From Polychytrium aggregatum (Eukaryota > Chytridiomycota > Chytridiomycetes > Polychytriales), in assembly GCF_025602895.1 (NCBI RefSeq), contig NW_026516212.1:558001-622000 (forward strand): 64,000 nucleotides of DNA. Direction: 5' to 3'. The notes under the pieces were generated by a model. The model saw only the letters and a list, made by a program, of their open reading frames with translations. It did no database searches and was not told the DNA's origin. The translations under genes were made by a program, and so were the position numbers. Shown in pieces: positions 11,649-23,300 of the stretch (the first letter of the stretch is position 1; each line of letters begins with the position of its first letter).

Positions 11649-12831
11649 AGAGATCGATTCTTCTCTCGTGCCGGAGACATTGCTTTCCCCCTTGCCATTC
11701 CGCCTCGAACAAGATCCCTTGGAGAGGCCGGCTGCTGGCTCGAGACACTCGCATCCTCGTTGGAACTGTCATCGTTATCGTTACCTTTGATCCGTCAAGC
11801 CATCCTCGTGTGCTCCAAGTCGTTTGTGGGTCATGTCTTGCTCCCGATTCCAAGCCCCTGTTGGGCTCTCATTTCTTGCCTCTCTTTACGGTATCGTGCT
11901 TGCAAGCGCTCTTTTTTTTGGGGGGGGGAAGGGTGGCCGCTTCCTTCCACCAGTAACCCGGCACCTGGTGCCGTATCGAGCCCTCAGTACTTTCCATCCC
12001 AGCCGTCGCTTGCTTGCTGCCGGCCTTGGTTTGCTCGTCTGTCTATCTGTTCGTCTATCTGTTCGTCTATCTGTTTGTCTGTTTGTCGATTGATCCTCGC
12101 TAAACTAGCGCTCTAGTCCAGTTCCTCCTTCATTCCAGTATTCTTCTCGTTGCTCTTTTCTCTCTTCCCATCATCATTCCGCCACTGGCGATCCGGTGCT
12201 CGGTTGCTCCATCCCTCCCTCTTCCTTCAGCAGGATATGCTTTCTCTGCCCTCCACCACTTGCACTCAACAGAGGGATGTTGGCGTTGCAGAGCCCTTCA
12301 TCTGTTTCGCTCCCTGCCAGAGCTATATCAATCCCGCTGTGTATGCCATTGCGGCTCTTTGCATCTGGACAACATCATAGAATGCCTTCCTTCGGGGCGC
12401 GGTGGACGGTCGATATGAGACCGGGTGATGTTTATCCAGCGCAAGTTGGATGCGTCGTTAGGAGCTCGCCTGGCCTGGCAATGCGACGCCGCTGTGGAAT
12501 AGGGGGGGGGCTTCGTTCTTGATCGATCGGATGATGCTCAACAGTCCAGCCAAGCGATGCATTCTTCTCCTCGGACGCATCGAGCCGTGTCCACTGCAGA
12601 CCAGAAACCGACACAGCAATACAATGCCATAATACGGACGGTGGTCGCAGACGCAATCACATACACAAAAGCAACGCCGTTATATTTTAGTGCGATAATG
12701 GCATCGAGGGTCTCCTCCTCTCATGCCATGGATGATCGACAAGAGAGGGTTGTTCGGAAGCTCTCATCGGATGGGGATGGTACAATCGGGGCCAGTTTAC
12801 AGCAGACGCCAGAGCTTGCACTGCCAACGAG
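11649..12831. other. Intergenic region between convergent genes
   Basis: No gene is recognised. The stretch includes a pyrimidine-rich tract with a 12-base tandem repeat (TCTATCTGTTCG-like) at about 12036-12088 and a G-run near 11929. Confidence 0.5.
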
Positions 12832-14925
12832 TTAGACCTGGCGACGAATCATAGCGTCGCGAGCGGGGCCAACGCCGATCCATTCAACTGCAGCAGCGAG
12901 GCAAACAGATTGCGCGCAGTGTTAGAGGCCGCTAGGTTTCAAAAGAGGTGCGGTTATGCAGCTACAGAAGCCACGACGCCGTCAGCGAGTGCGACATGGA
13001 AATGGCCACCCACCTGGAGTCTCCAGAATCTCCTCGACCTTCTTGATGTAGAGCTGAGCATTCAACGGGAGCGCTTCGAAGGTTCTGCAAGCAGAGATGT
13101 CCTGCTTCCATCCGGGGAGGGTAATGTACTCGACATCAACCTTGCTCAGGAGCGTGAGATCGGCTGCAAAGCAGAGGGAGCCCTGATGGTGAGCACACGA
13201 CGCAGGGTACACTCGGATTGTAAAAGTCGGCGGTGTGCCGTCAAGCAAAGCACATTACCAGGGAAGCTGTCGAGCTTCTTGCCCTCGTAGTGGTAGGCCA
13301 CGGCAACCTTGATCTCAGGAAGCTGGTCGAGAACGTCGAGCTTGGTGATGTTGAGGGTGGTGTAGCCATTGATCATGCACGAGTACTTCATCACGACAAG
13401 ATCAAGCCAGCCACAGCGGCGGCGGCGGCCGGTGGTAACGCCGTATTCGACACCGACGGACTGCAGATGGTTGCCAATGTCCTGCGGGCGGTCCAAGCAA
13501 TGTCACAGAGTGAGGATGTGTTGTTTGCAGAGGGCCCATGCTGCACGAGCGGGGCAGTCAGGCATTGTGCTGGTGGCTGGAATCAGAGCTTACATCCAGG
13601 AGCTCGGTGGGGAAGGGGCCAGCGCCGACACGGGTGGTGTAGGCCTTGACGACACCAATGACCTTGTCGATCTTGGTGGGAGGAATACCAAGACCGGTGC
13701 AGACGCCACCAACGGTGGTGCTCGAGGACGTGACAAAGGGGTAGGTGCCTGCACCAGCGCATCGAGATGAGGTCAGCGTCGTCGCATTTGGGAATCGAGG
13801 CACCGCACAAGTTTCGCCCAAAAGCCCAGGGCAGAGGCTGAGGGCTTTGCTGATGCCACAGGATCAGCTCGGCACACGGACGAGGCACTCACCGAAATCA
13901 AGATCAAGCATGAGAGCGTTGGCACCCTCGACCAGGACACGCTTCTTCTCGGCAAGGGCCTTGTGGATGTATGGGATGGTGTCGATGACATACGGACGGA
14001 TACGGGCGGCAAGTTGCTAAACGATCGAATGCAGCGGGAACCAGGCGTCAGCAATCGTGAGCAAAGAGACCAGGAGCAGTGGAGCCGTATTCAAGAAAGG
14101 CCAAACAGCCTCTGCAGTCCAGCAGTCACAGCAACGCCGGCGCTGCCTATGAGATCGGACGACAGCACAGAAACCAAAAAGCACCTTCAGCTTAGCCAGC
14201 TCTTGATCAGCGTCGTGTTCAAAGTTGCCGTAGCGTTTCTGCTTGTTGGCGAGGGTAGTTCGATACTTGGCCTCAAACTCCTCCCAGTTGTAGAGGTGGT
14301 GGACACGCAGACCCGAGCGCGACGACTTGGACGAGTAGGTCGGTCCGATGCCCTTGCGGGTAGTGCCGAGACTGGAGCCGCCGAGCTCGGCCTCGCGGAG
14401 GCCATCGACGACCTGATGGAAGTCAAAGACAAGATGGGCACGGTCGGAGACAAAAAGACGGCCATCGGCATTCAGGCCTGGGTCCCGGCGGATGAGAAGG
14501 TGTCCGAGAAGAGGACGTGTCAGCATCCAGAGTCAAGAAGGCATAGGGCCGCATCGCAACGGCCGCTGAGGCAGCGGAAGCGAGGGCACGGTTCAAACAG
14601 AGTCATACACCCAGACAGCGCAGCTGCAGGCGGGTCGATGGATGCACGCGGCTTGCAGACCACGTACCCTTCTTTTCGTTGTTCTCCAGTTCCGAGAAGA
14701 ACGAGGGGAGATGGACGACAACGCCGTTGCCGATCACCGAGACGCAGTTGGGGTTTACAAGACCCGAAGGCAGGAGATGAAAGTCAAACTTGGCTCCGTT
14801 GGCGACAATGGTGTGGCCGGCGTTGTTTCCGCCCTATACAAGCAAGCCCATTGCGAAGGAGCGAGTGAGCACGGGCTGGCCTCTTCTCCTCGGGGACGAG
14901 AGCGAGCGTTGTGTGTGTCGCGGAG

Positions 14926-14962
<37 letters not shown>

Positions 14963-15237
14963 CAGACGGATCAAAGCGCTCGAGGGACGCGCAAGACAGC
15001 CGATAGACTGCCCGGGGAAACGAAGATGCAGACGGATGCATGCGGCCAGCGACGGCACCACGAAGGCCGCGGGACGTTTGCCCTGGCAAGCCCGGCGGGG
15101 ATATGCAGCAAACTTACAGCACAGCGGGCAACGACATCGGCATCGGAGGCGAGAACATCGACGAGCTTTCCCTTGCCTTCATCACCCCACTGAGCACCCA
15201 TAACCACAGTGGCACCTCCATTTCTCAGGGATGCCAT
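12832..15237 (-). CDS. ADE12: Adenylosuccinate synthetase
   Basis: This enzyme joins IMP and aspartate with GTP to make adenylosuccinate, the first committed step to AMP. Eight exons are resolved: 15237-15118, 14833-14668, 14477-14185, 14016-13893, 13748-13594, 13481-13259, 13163-13014 and 12887-12832. All junctions are phase-consistent, giving 428 residues, the expected size. Motifs in order: the GTP loop QWGDEGKGK (16-24, with the catalytic Asp), GGNNAGHT (41-48, split from its preceding RCA by intron 1, with the catalytic His), [32 protein letters not shown] (split by an intron at the Gly), [18 protein letters not shown], and the C-terminal [12 protein letters not shown]. Intron 1 contains a GAGCCA hexanucleotide array. 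A TATA element lies about 115 bases upstream of the start. The protein is cytosolic in other fungi. Confidence 0.96.
14923..14966. repeat. GAGCCA hexanucleotide microsatellite in ADE12 intron 1
   Basis: About seven near-perfect GAGCCA copies lie wholly inside the first intron of the adenylosuccinate synthetase gene. Confidence 0.85.
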
Positions 15238-15348
15238 GTTGACGACGACGACGACAGCGGCAGCGACGGCGGCGACAATGCGAGCTTGTTCGTATCCAAG
15301 AATCGACCATTTTTTTCCTGCCTGAGCAGGCCCGTGGCGCTCCGGGGC

Positions 15349-15355
15349 CTTTATA
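15349..15355 (-). promoter_or_regulatory. Probable TATA box of ADE12
   Basis: TATAAAG on the minus strand lies about 115 bases upstream of the start at 15237. Confidence 0.5.
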
Positions 15356-16607
15356 CCCGGCATCCGGCGTTTGCCTTTTTTTTCGGGATGGCGACCCGCT
15401 GCTGGCCGCAATCAGGGCGGCTGCGCAGCCGGCGCGTGGCCGCAGTTGCTGTGTGCGCAGCGCGGCTGTGTGCGGCAGGCTCGCAGCCACACTCTGGCTG
15501 CATGCGCGCGTGTGCGCCGCCATTGTCTGCCTTGATGCGTGTGTGTGTGTGCTGCCGGGCCGCGTCTCGCCGTGCTCTCGCCGTGCTCTCGCCGTGCTCT
15601 CGCCGTGCTCTCGCCCTCGCGGCGCTCTCCCCGGGCGTTCTCGGAACAGCCGCCAATGCCACGTGAGCGATAGTGCCCTCACGTGTCCGCGCTGCTGCGC
15701 CCCGTGCTCACAAATTCTCCCATTGGGCTGCGCCATGCCGAGTCAACGGCGCCCTGATTGGCTGCGGCCAGGTATAAATCGCTGCGCGCTCGCGATTCCC
15801 CTTTGACCACCTACTACTGATAGTGCCATCTATTCACTACGCATCGCAGATCCCCGTGCGATGCGGCAGGGGAAACGGTGGCCAGAGCAGATCTCGGTTC
15901 CTCTCATTGGCATGAGCCTCGGCCCTGAAATGTCAACATATAGTTACCGATACATCCCGAGCGGAGGGAGCATGGGAGCGGACGGGTCGCGGCCCGATGT
16001 GTCTGGCGTGGACGTGATGCACGATCGATCAGTCGCAGACGAGCCCGATGGCGCTGAGTCTCGGTCGCGACGCTGCGATGATGCTGGGACGTGCTGATAA
16101 GTGCTGAGAAGTGTCGATGCAGGCCGATCGCAGTATCTGACAATCGCAGCTGCACCGTAGCCGCACGGTGAAAGCTTCATCATACTGATCATCGGCGTAC
16201 GGCTGGCGAGCTATCAGAGCGCCAATCCAGGCCACCATACCCGTGAGAGCCGCGACGGCCAGCACCAGCCAAACAGGGCTTCATTTCCGTTTCGTTCGTG
16301 GTGGAGCGTTGGGTGTCGTTCGTTGCTCCAGTAGTGGCCACGTGATCGCATCAATATGTCTGCTTTTGGCGGCGCCGGCCCAGCCGATCTGTCCTCTGGT
16401 TCCAGGCAGATCTGTTCCAGACAGCCCTCCCAGCACCAGCAATCAAGTGCGATACGCGAGCCGGCAGCAGCAGCAGTGTCAACGGCAGCGGATACGTCGA
16501 CGACATCAGGGAACCATGGCACTCTGGGAAGGTAGGGCCCGCAGCTCGAGGTGTCCTTTGGGCCTGTTCCGAACCTCCTGGCTGTCGCCCTCGCTGATCA
16601 GCTCCCG
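15356..16607. other. Intergenic region between divergent ADE12 and aladin
   Basis: No gene is called. The stretch holds a direct repeat of about 10 bases (TCTCGCCGTGC, roughly five copies, 15570-15620). On the plus strand there is also an isolated promoter-like pair: inverted CCAAT boxes (ATTGG at 15722 and 15757) and a TATAAAT at 15773, far from any recognised start. An ATG at 16356 opens a 59-codon frame (MSAFGGAGPADL) that could be an extra 5' exon of aladin. Confidence 0.45.
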
Positions 16608-19600
16608 ATGGCCTTCCCGATAGACATTGCGATCCCCTCCGTCGAGACGGTTACCTTTGGCGAATTACAGGGCAAGCTTGGTATGCATCCTGGCCAACGG
16701 GCCTGTCAATTTTACTGCTTGCTCGATGACGCGGCCTCCGTCTTGGGATGGGCTGGTCCGTCAGCAGGAACTGGACACTGCAAACCAGCGATCAACCTAA
16801 CGCTCCTCGGCCGGCACGTCCCGAACATCACTCTCTGCCCCCTGCCAACACATCGCTACAGTCCAGGCCAGTGGACCCAACGACGCTTCACTCGAAGACT
16901 ATGCTCGAAGAGATGTATGTGACTCCTGCAGCGCTTCGGCTGCCTCTTCGATTGGCGCTTCGACCAGCGTTTTGATGGCGTTGCTGGAGCGAGTCCTGAT
17001 TCGCTCTTCTGTCGCCGTTCTGCTCCAGGGCATGTTCTATCCCCATATCATCGTGCCGTACACTTACCAGCGGCACGAGAAAGGGGCCATTCCCCCGATT
17101 CGCAACAGAAAGGTGCTCGCACGCAACCTAGAATCTGACGACAGCGACAATTCCGACCTCGAAAGGTAGCGATCATTCGCACCGGCGATGCTCCCTCACG
17201 GGCCCGGGCCACAATTTCGCATCGACTCGATCGAGGATCGCCCCGGCTGCAGTCCCGCTATTCGCATGGCGACAAGCCAGACTTCTTGTCGACTGATCTG
17301 TACGATGCGTTTTTTACCTACGAATCGTCCTCGGCGACAGAGCCGGTGCCCATTCTCTTGCCCAGATCGGATCAAATATCTATCTCTATCTCGACAGTTT
17401 CATTCTTCCGACCATTCGATCGCTGATCGGCGAGGTAGGCCATTCAGCGGCAATCAGACCTCCCAGGCGGCCGCCGGATTTATGGATCAGATCAAACTTG
17501 GTCGATTATGGCTCACCGAATCGAGTATTCTCCCCTCCCCAGACTCTGGGTTATTATCAGGGACTATCAGACTCGCTGAACCAGTCTCCTGTCCGCGCAC
17601 TTGCTTGGCATCCCTACAAGCAACTGTTTGCTATTGCGCATCGAGAAAACAGTATCCATCTTTTCGATCTGACAAACGGAGGTGTGGCCCTTGACCGATG
17701 CAGAATCTCAATCACATTCCGATAATACCCGCAATCATCGTCGCCGCACTCTGCTCCTATCGATTCTGCGAATCCAAAGCTCCCCACTAATGGACTCTAC
17801 CTCCCTCGTCAACGCCTCCACTTTTCCAATGCTATCCCGAACCGCGAATCGTCAAAACGCCATCCAATTCTTCTGGATCTCAGTCTGGATTCCCGAGAGC
17901 AACACGGGACTGACACACGAAGCCCAGTATGAGGTTACCTGTATGGAGTGGAACCCGCACTCGGGCATGCTTTTGGCTGTCGCTGTCCGGTAGGTCCCGT
18001 CGACGAAGCATTGTACCCCTGCGTTGCCTGAATAGCTCGACGATATGATGCCGAAAGAGCAGGAGAGCAGTATCGGACGAGTCACTCGCCCCCCCCGCCA
18101 TGGGTTGCAGCTGTCGTTCCAGGAGATTCCCGTCAGCTTCTTCCGCTACTCATCGGCTGACCAATCCCATCTCGCGAACACGCACAGAGGTGGCGTGCTG
18201 CTGTGGAAAATTGGCAACTGCCATTCCGCCGATGACGAAAGTGCGGAGCCGTCCCGGGCATCCAAGCGAAAGTCGCACACGTGCGAGTTTCTGAGTGCTC
18301 CCGGGCTCGAGTACGTCTCCACCTTGACGTGGTCAAGCGATGGACGGTACTTGGTTGCAGGATCGGGCGCAAAGGACCTTATCGTCATCTGGGATACCCT
18401 GGGACTCGAGCGCGACTTTGACGGCAAGCCAGTCCCGATCTACCTGCGCAAGTTCCGAGGACAGTGCACCAAAGTGCTCAAGTGGAGTCCGGACGGAAAC
18501 TATCTGTTGCAGATCTGTGGGCAAGTACTCATTGCGATGACCGCCTCCGTTGTGAGCCGGCTGGTCGCCAGAATGACTGTCGCCGTATTGGGCCGCCAAT
18601 GCCAGGATGTGCTTGCATAATGCAGTGGCTTGTGCATCAAGCTAACGACCTCTATCTTGTCAGATCGTCCATCTTGAGAATATGGGAGACACACACATGG
18701 GAATGTGTCAACATCAACTTGACTTCTCCGGCCCAGGTACGTGACGTAAATCTGCCATATCTGCGCCGACAGGCCGCCTGAGCACGGCGAATCTGTAGCC
18801 TGCTTTTATTTCTCACCCTGCCGCTATCCATCGCATCAGTCCGCCGCCTGGATGCCCGACAGCAAGACCATCATCTTTGCCCTGCAAGGCAGCCATTCGA
18901 TCTTCAACATCAAGCTCAATCGCGACCCTCCGTCGCTCGGTAAGGGACGCATCCGTGGTCCCATGGTCTATGGCTACCGCAGCTCTATGGTCTATGACTA
19001 CCTCAGCTCTTCTTTGGTCATTGCTGATATGCGGCTCTTGTCATTGCGTGTCCCTGCTCCAATCTCAACCAGATATCCGTGATCTAAAGCCTCAGCGTCT
19101 GCCAAGGAGGTCTGCACCGATCCTGCCTGGTCGGGAGATGGTGACGTAAGTTGGTTCGATGACCGCTGTCGGTCCGGCCGAGGGTCCAAAATATCGTCAA
19201 AGTCTCGTGGCCACATCCGATCCTGACAAACATTCTCCATGTGTTTCGCCCGACATTCAGAGTCGGTGGCCCCATCAAGAGTCTTGCTGTCGATCCAAAA
19301 GGCCGCCGTCTGATCGTCATATTCGACCACGAGGAACTCGGCTCGGAGCTGCTTGCGCTGCTGTCGATAGAGGAGAAGCCCCTGCCTCAGTTTACACCCA
19401 TGTAGGTTTCCTTGTCCATGCAGCATTGTCCTCCGTCTTGTGACTTGTTGTTGGATGCCAGTCTCGTGCACTACTGCTTGGTATGCTGCCTTCCGATGTC
19501 GCTGTCGTTCCGTCTTCCTAATGCGATCCTCTGCTTCCGGTGTCATCGCACGGCACAATCACACGGCACCCCAATCCCACCACAATCCCACCACAATCCA

Positions 19601-19862
19601 ACCACAATCCCACCACAATCCAACCACAATCTCTCACTCCAACGCGACTGGTGCTGTTTGCCGATCCTCGCTGTTCAGCGGCTTGATTCGCGGCCCCCAC
19701 TGGCAGCCGGGCACTCTGCAGCCTCAAGCCGATGCCGGCCTCAGCAACCGCGTCCTTCCCGAGGCCGTCTCGGTGCAGTTTGCTGCCCAGTTTACTTCGG
19801 GTGCCCTCGCCAGCATCGTCTGGAAGAACGGCAAGATCGGCTTCTTGCCATGTTCGTTCTAG
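16608..19862 (+). CDS. AAAS: Aladin-like WD40 nucleoporin
   Basis: This is a WD-repeat nuclear-pore protein homologous to aladin. Exons from 16968 on are phase-consistent: 16968-17165, 17341-17434, 17561-17681 (or from 17543), 17884-17989, 18188-18520, 18664-18736, 18840-18939, 19073-19145, 19261-19401 and 19679-19862. An exon ending at 16914 precedes them. The first exon (ATG 16608, MAFPIDIAIPSVETVTFGEL, ending about 16680) aligns with the aladin VTLYE start, but its link to the next exon is unresolved. Shared blocks are SPVRALAWHPYKQLFAIA, VTCMEWNPHSGMLLAVA, YLVAGSGAKDLIVIWD, LKWSPDGNYLLQICGSSILR, SAAWMPDSKTIIFAL and GPIKSLAVDPKGRRLIVIF, with a final strand before GKIGFLP. The intron at 18521-18663 starts with GC rather than GT. 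Aladin is absent from budding yeasts, so its presence fits an early-diverging fungus. Confidence 0.85.
19570..19631. repeat. CCACAATCC-type tandem repeat in the last aladin intron
   Basis: About six imperfect copies of a 10-base unit (ACCACAATCC) lie within the intron 19402-19678. They give spurious Pro/His/Asn-rich frames. Confidence 0.8.
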
Positions 19863-20391
19863 CCACACACACACCAACGCCCTTCATTGGTCGGCGGAGA
19901 TCGGCCCGCTGCGCAATACACGTGATCAATTTTCTTTTATGTTTTTTCTTGGCCTGGGGGCTCCGTCGCGCCGATCAGCGAAAGTGCCAACCCAGCAGCC
20001 CAGCAGACCAGCCCAGCGTAGACCCGTGCCCAACAGCCTTGGTCCTGGTTCGTTGGCATATTGGACGCTCAACAGCGCCCCACATTCACGGCCCTGCGCT
20101 CCGCACATCGTCCGGCATACGAGGCTCTCTTCCAAACCGACACACAGTCGCAAAGCTCTCGACGGCAGGATACGCCGCATCAGCCAGTCCTCCGTGCCCA
20201 GCTCCGTTTCCAACGCGCCGCTCCCATAGATCTCCGGTCAGCACGATCCGCAACTTGATTGCACACCTGTGCTGTCGCATCCACGAAGGCTTGCCGGTCA
20301 GAGCCAGACCGTCGGAAAGCTTGCTTCTATTAGTTTCAAGCACCTGTCAGCTATACGACGACATCTCCATCATTCGACAATATTCCTTGCC
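19863..20391. other. Intergenic region between aladin and MDN1
   Basis: The stretch holds frames without recognisable domains and presumably contains the MDN1 promoter. AT-rich sequence occurs at 19926-19950. An upstream MDN1 exon cannot be excluded, but the protein beginning at 20392 already matches the N-terminal length of known midasins. Confidence 0.45.
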
Positions 20392-23300
20392 ATGTGCGCT
20401 GACGCCAACGACTCACTGTCGGGGTTGGCTTTCCTGCTTGCACCCGCAATTCGAGGTCTCTTGGCCTCCGAGCATCATCCAGGCCACTGCATTCCAAAGC
20501 AGCACCGTGTGCTCCTTGAGTCAGCCCTCGCCTCCAGCTCGTCTGCATCTGCTTCTGAAACGACGCATGCCGTGCTCAAGACTGTTTCGGAGCTGATGCT
20601 CCTTCGTCCGTGCATGCTTGGACAAATCACACATCTGTTCAGGCCCATACTCATCGACCTGGTTGCGCGCTGGCTTCTTGCGGTCGATATTCCCATTCAT
20701 TGGCAGCATGCCGGAGGGCTTTGTCCTGCTCATCCCTGGATCGAATACCCGACTCATAGGCATTCGCCATCCGGCTCGGCCCAGAAGGACGATCAGAACG
20801 ACAGCCAAAAGCACCAATATCTTCACGAGGCTGTTGATGTGAAGCAGTCTCCGAAGCACGACTCTGATGGCAATATCCTCTCCTCAACTTCACACACCCG
20901 ACCGTCGGACCTGGACCTTCCGTCACGATCTGAAATGCTTGCCGCCGCAATTTCATTCCTCTTGCCCGGTACCCCCCAGATTCATCGGTAAGCCAACTCC
21001 TCTGCTTCTGGTGGATGCACTCTAAAACCCAGGACATCGATCTGGGCTGCCATTGTAATCGTGGATCGTATCTGTGACTCGGCATGGTCGCCATTGAGCG
21101 GCTCGCAGGCGAAATCACCGACTCAGCATCCGCACTTACCAATGCTCATTCATACTTGTCCTATTTTATATGCAGCTATGTTGCACCCCTTCTCTCTGGA
21201 ATCCCCGGGGCATTTGCGACTCTCTCGGGCAAAGTTGCCTGCCATGCAGATGCAGATGCAGGAGCGAGCCCATGCCTCGCCAAGAGGCTTTTCCAGCTCG
21301 TGAGGGCGCTGTACCGCATCGTTCACCATTCGCCTTCCGATTTTGGTTCGCTGTTTGAGTGGCAGCCGTACTACTTGTTTCTCAAGTACCCTGACACGCA
21401 TATCCAAATCTACGTCGCCGAGACACTTGCCACGGTCCTTGGCATGGCCGACACTGATCGCCAAAAGCTCGTGGAGCCTATCCTCGCTGATGCTCAAGAC
21501 GACTCGATCCGCTTGATAAGGTGAGGTGTGATGCAATATCCACGATCGCGGGTCCACGGCGATCCATCACTTGCGAGATCTTGGCTGCGCCATTCCTAAC
21601 CCTGCCAGCGTCTTTTCCCTGTGTGGTATGCAGGCTTCTGGAGCAGGAGCACGATTTGCGGGCCCAGGCCGAAATGTTTCGTCCACCCGCCCATGATCCC
21701 AGCGACCCTGAGGCAGCGTCCGCCCAGTTTGTAACCCACGCTGATCTCTGCAAGTTTACAGTCGACCTATGCGGCGTCCTCCTGCCAACGGCGTCACTCG
21801 ATCCATCGCCGCCCGTGACATCGCCAGATACCGCAGACACCGACCGGCTTGTCCTGACGCCGACGACTCGCCGGAACCTCCATAGCATGGGCCTGGCGCT
21901 TTCCCTGGGATCGCCGATCTTGCTCGAAGGCGGTCCAGGGACCGGCAAGACGTCATTGGTCGAAGAGGCCAGTCGGATGACTGGGCTTTCGGGTAGGTCT
22001 CTGCCTCTTAATCTTGATGCAGTTGGCGCTGCCGGTTTCATTCCCACTGTGTCGGCCGGAGAAAGCTGAGCGTCCGACAAGTAACGGCCATGCAACTGTG
22101 GGGCATCTGGATCCGTTGCCTGGGATGCCCAGGGCTTCCACGCAACCGCAACCGTCGTCGTGCATGCACTTACATGGATGTCGTCCCTCTGTTTGTTCAA
22201 TAACACTAGATCTTCTCAAGATCCATCTCGGAGACCAGACTGACAGCAAGGTGCTCTTGGGAACCTATGTGTGCACCTCCACCCCGGGCAGCTTCCGCTG
22301 GCAGCCCGGCGTCCTTACCACCGCTGTCAGCGAAGGACGTTGGGTGCTGATTGAAGACATTGATCTCGCGCCCATGGAAGTTGTCTCGGTCCTGATCCCG
22401 CTGCTTGAGACACGCCATCTCTTCATTCCGAGCCGTGGCGAGAAGTTCAAGGCCAAGGAGGGCTTCCAGCTCTTCGCCACCCGCACCATCTTTCCCTCAA
22501 AGTCTGGCGGCGGCCGACGGGTGAAGGCCGATGCCATTGGCGATAATCTCTGGACCAAGCTCAAAGTCCATCCACTTCCCATCAGCGAGATCACTTTTAT
22601 CCTGGAGACGCGATTTCCGTCCCTTCGTGAATTCATCCCTGGTGTGATCCAGTCGTTCGAAGCTATGTCCAAGTTCTACGGCGAAACCGTGGGCATCGGA
22701 CGCTACCTTTCCTTCCGGGACCTGCTCAAATGGTGCCGCCGCATGAGTGTGCTCTATCCCTCGATCTCACCGGATACGATCGTCAGTGGCGAAATGAATA
22801 TGCAGTTCCGCGAGGATCTGCTACGGGAGGGCACCGACTGCTTTGCAGGCATGATTGGCCGGCGCTCGATTGTCGACTCGGTTTTCGCCCAGCTTGGGGC
22901 TGCCCTTGGCATTCCACAGCATCGGATCGACTTTTACATTGAGCACTATGCCCCAAGCATATCGACCACCGAACAGCGCATCGTCGTCGGCCGCGGTGCT
23001 GTCTCTGTGGCGAACAATGTGACCACGACCGTCCAACAGCGGATTCGCCTGGCGCGCCCCTTTGCCGAGACTCGACATGCCCTTAAGCTCTTGGAGCGCC
23101 TCACTGTCTGTACACTTTTGAACGAGCCGACGTTGCTGGTGGGCGAGACCGGCACCGGCAAAACCTCTGTCGTCCAGCATCTGGCGACACTCTGCGGCCG
23201 CAAGCTCGTTGTCGTGAACATGAGTCAGCAAAGCGATAGTAGCGACTTGCTTGGAGGATTCAAGCCCGTTGACGCCAAGATGCTGGCCAGCCCAATCAAA

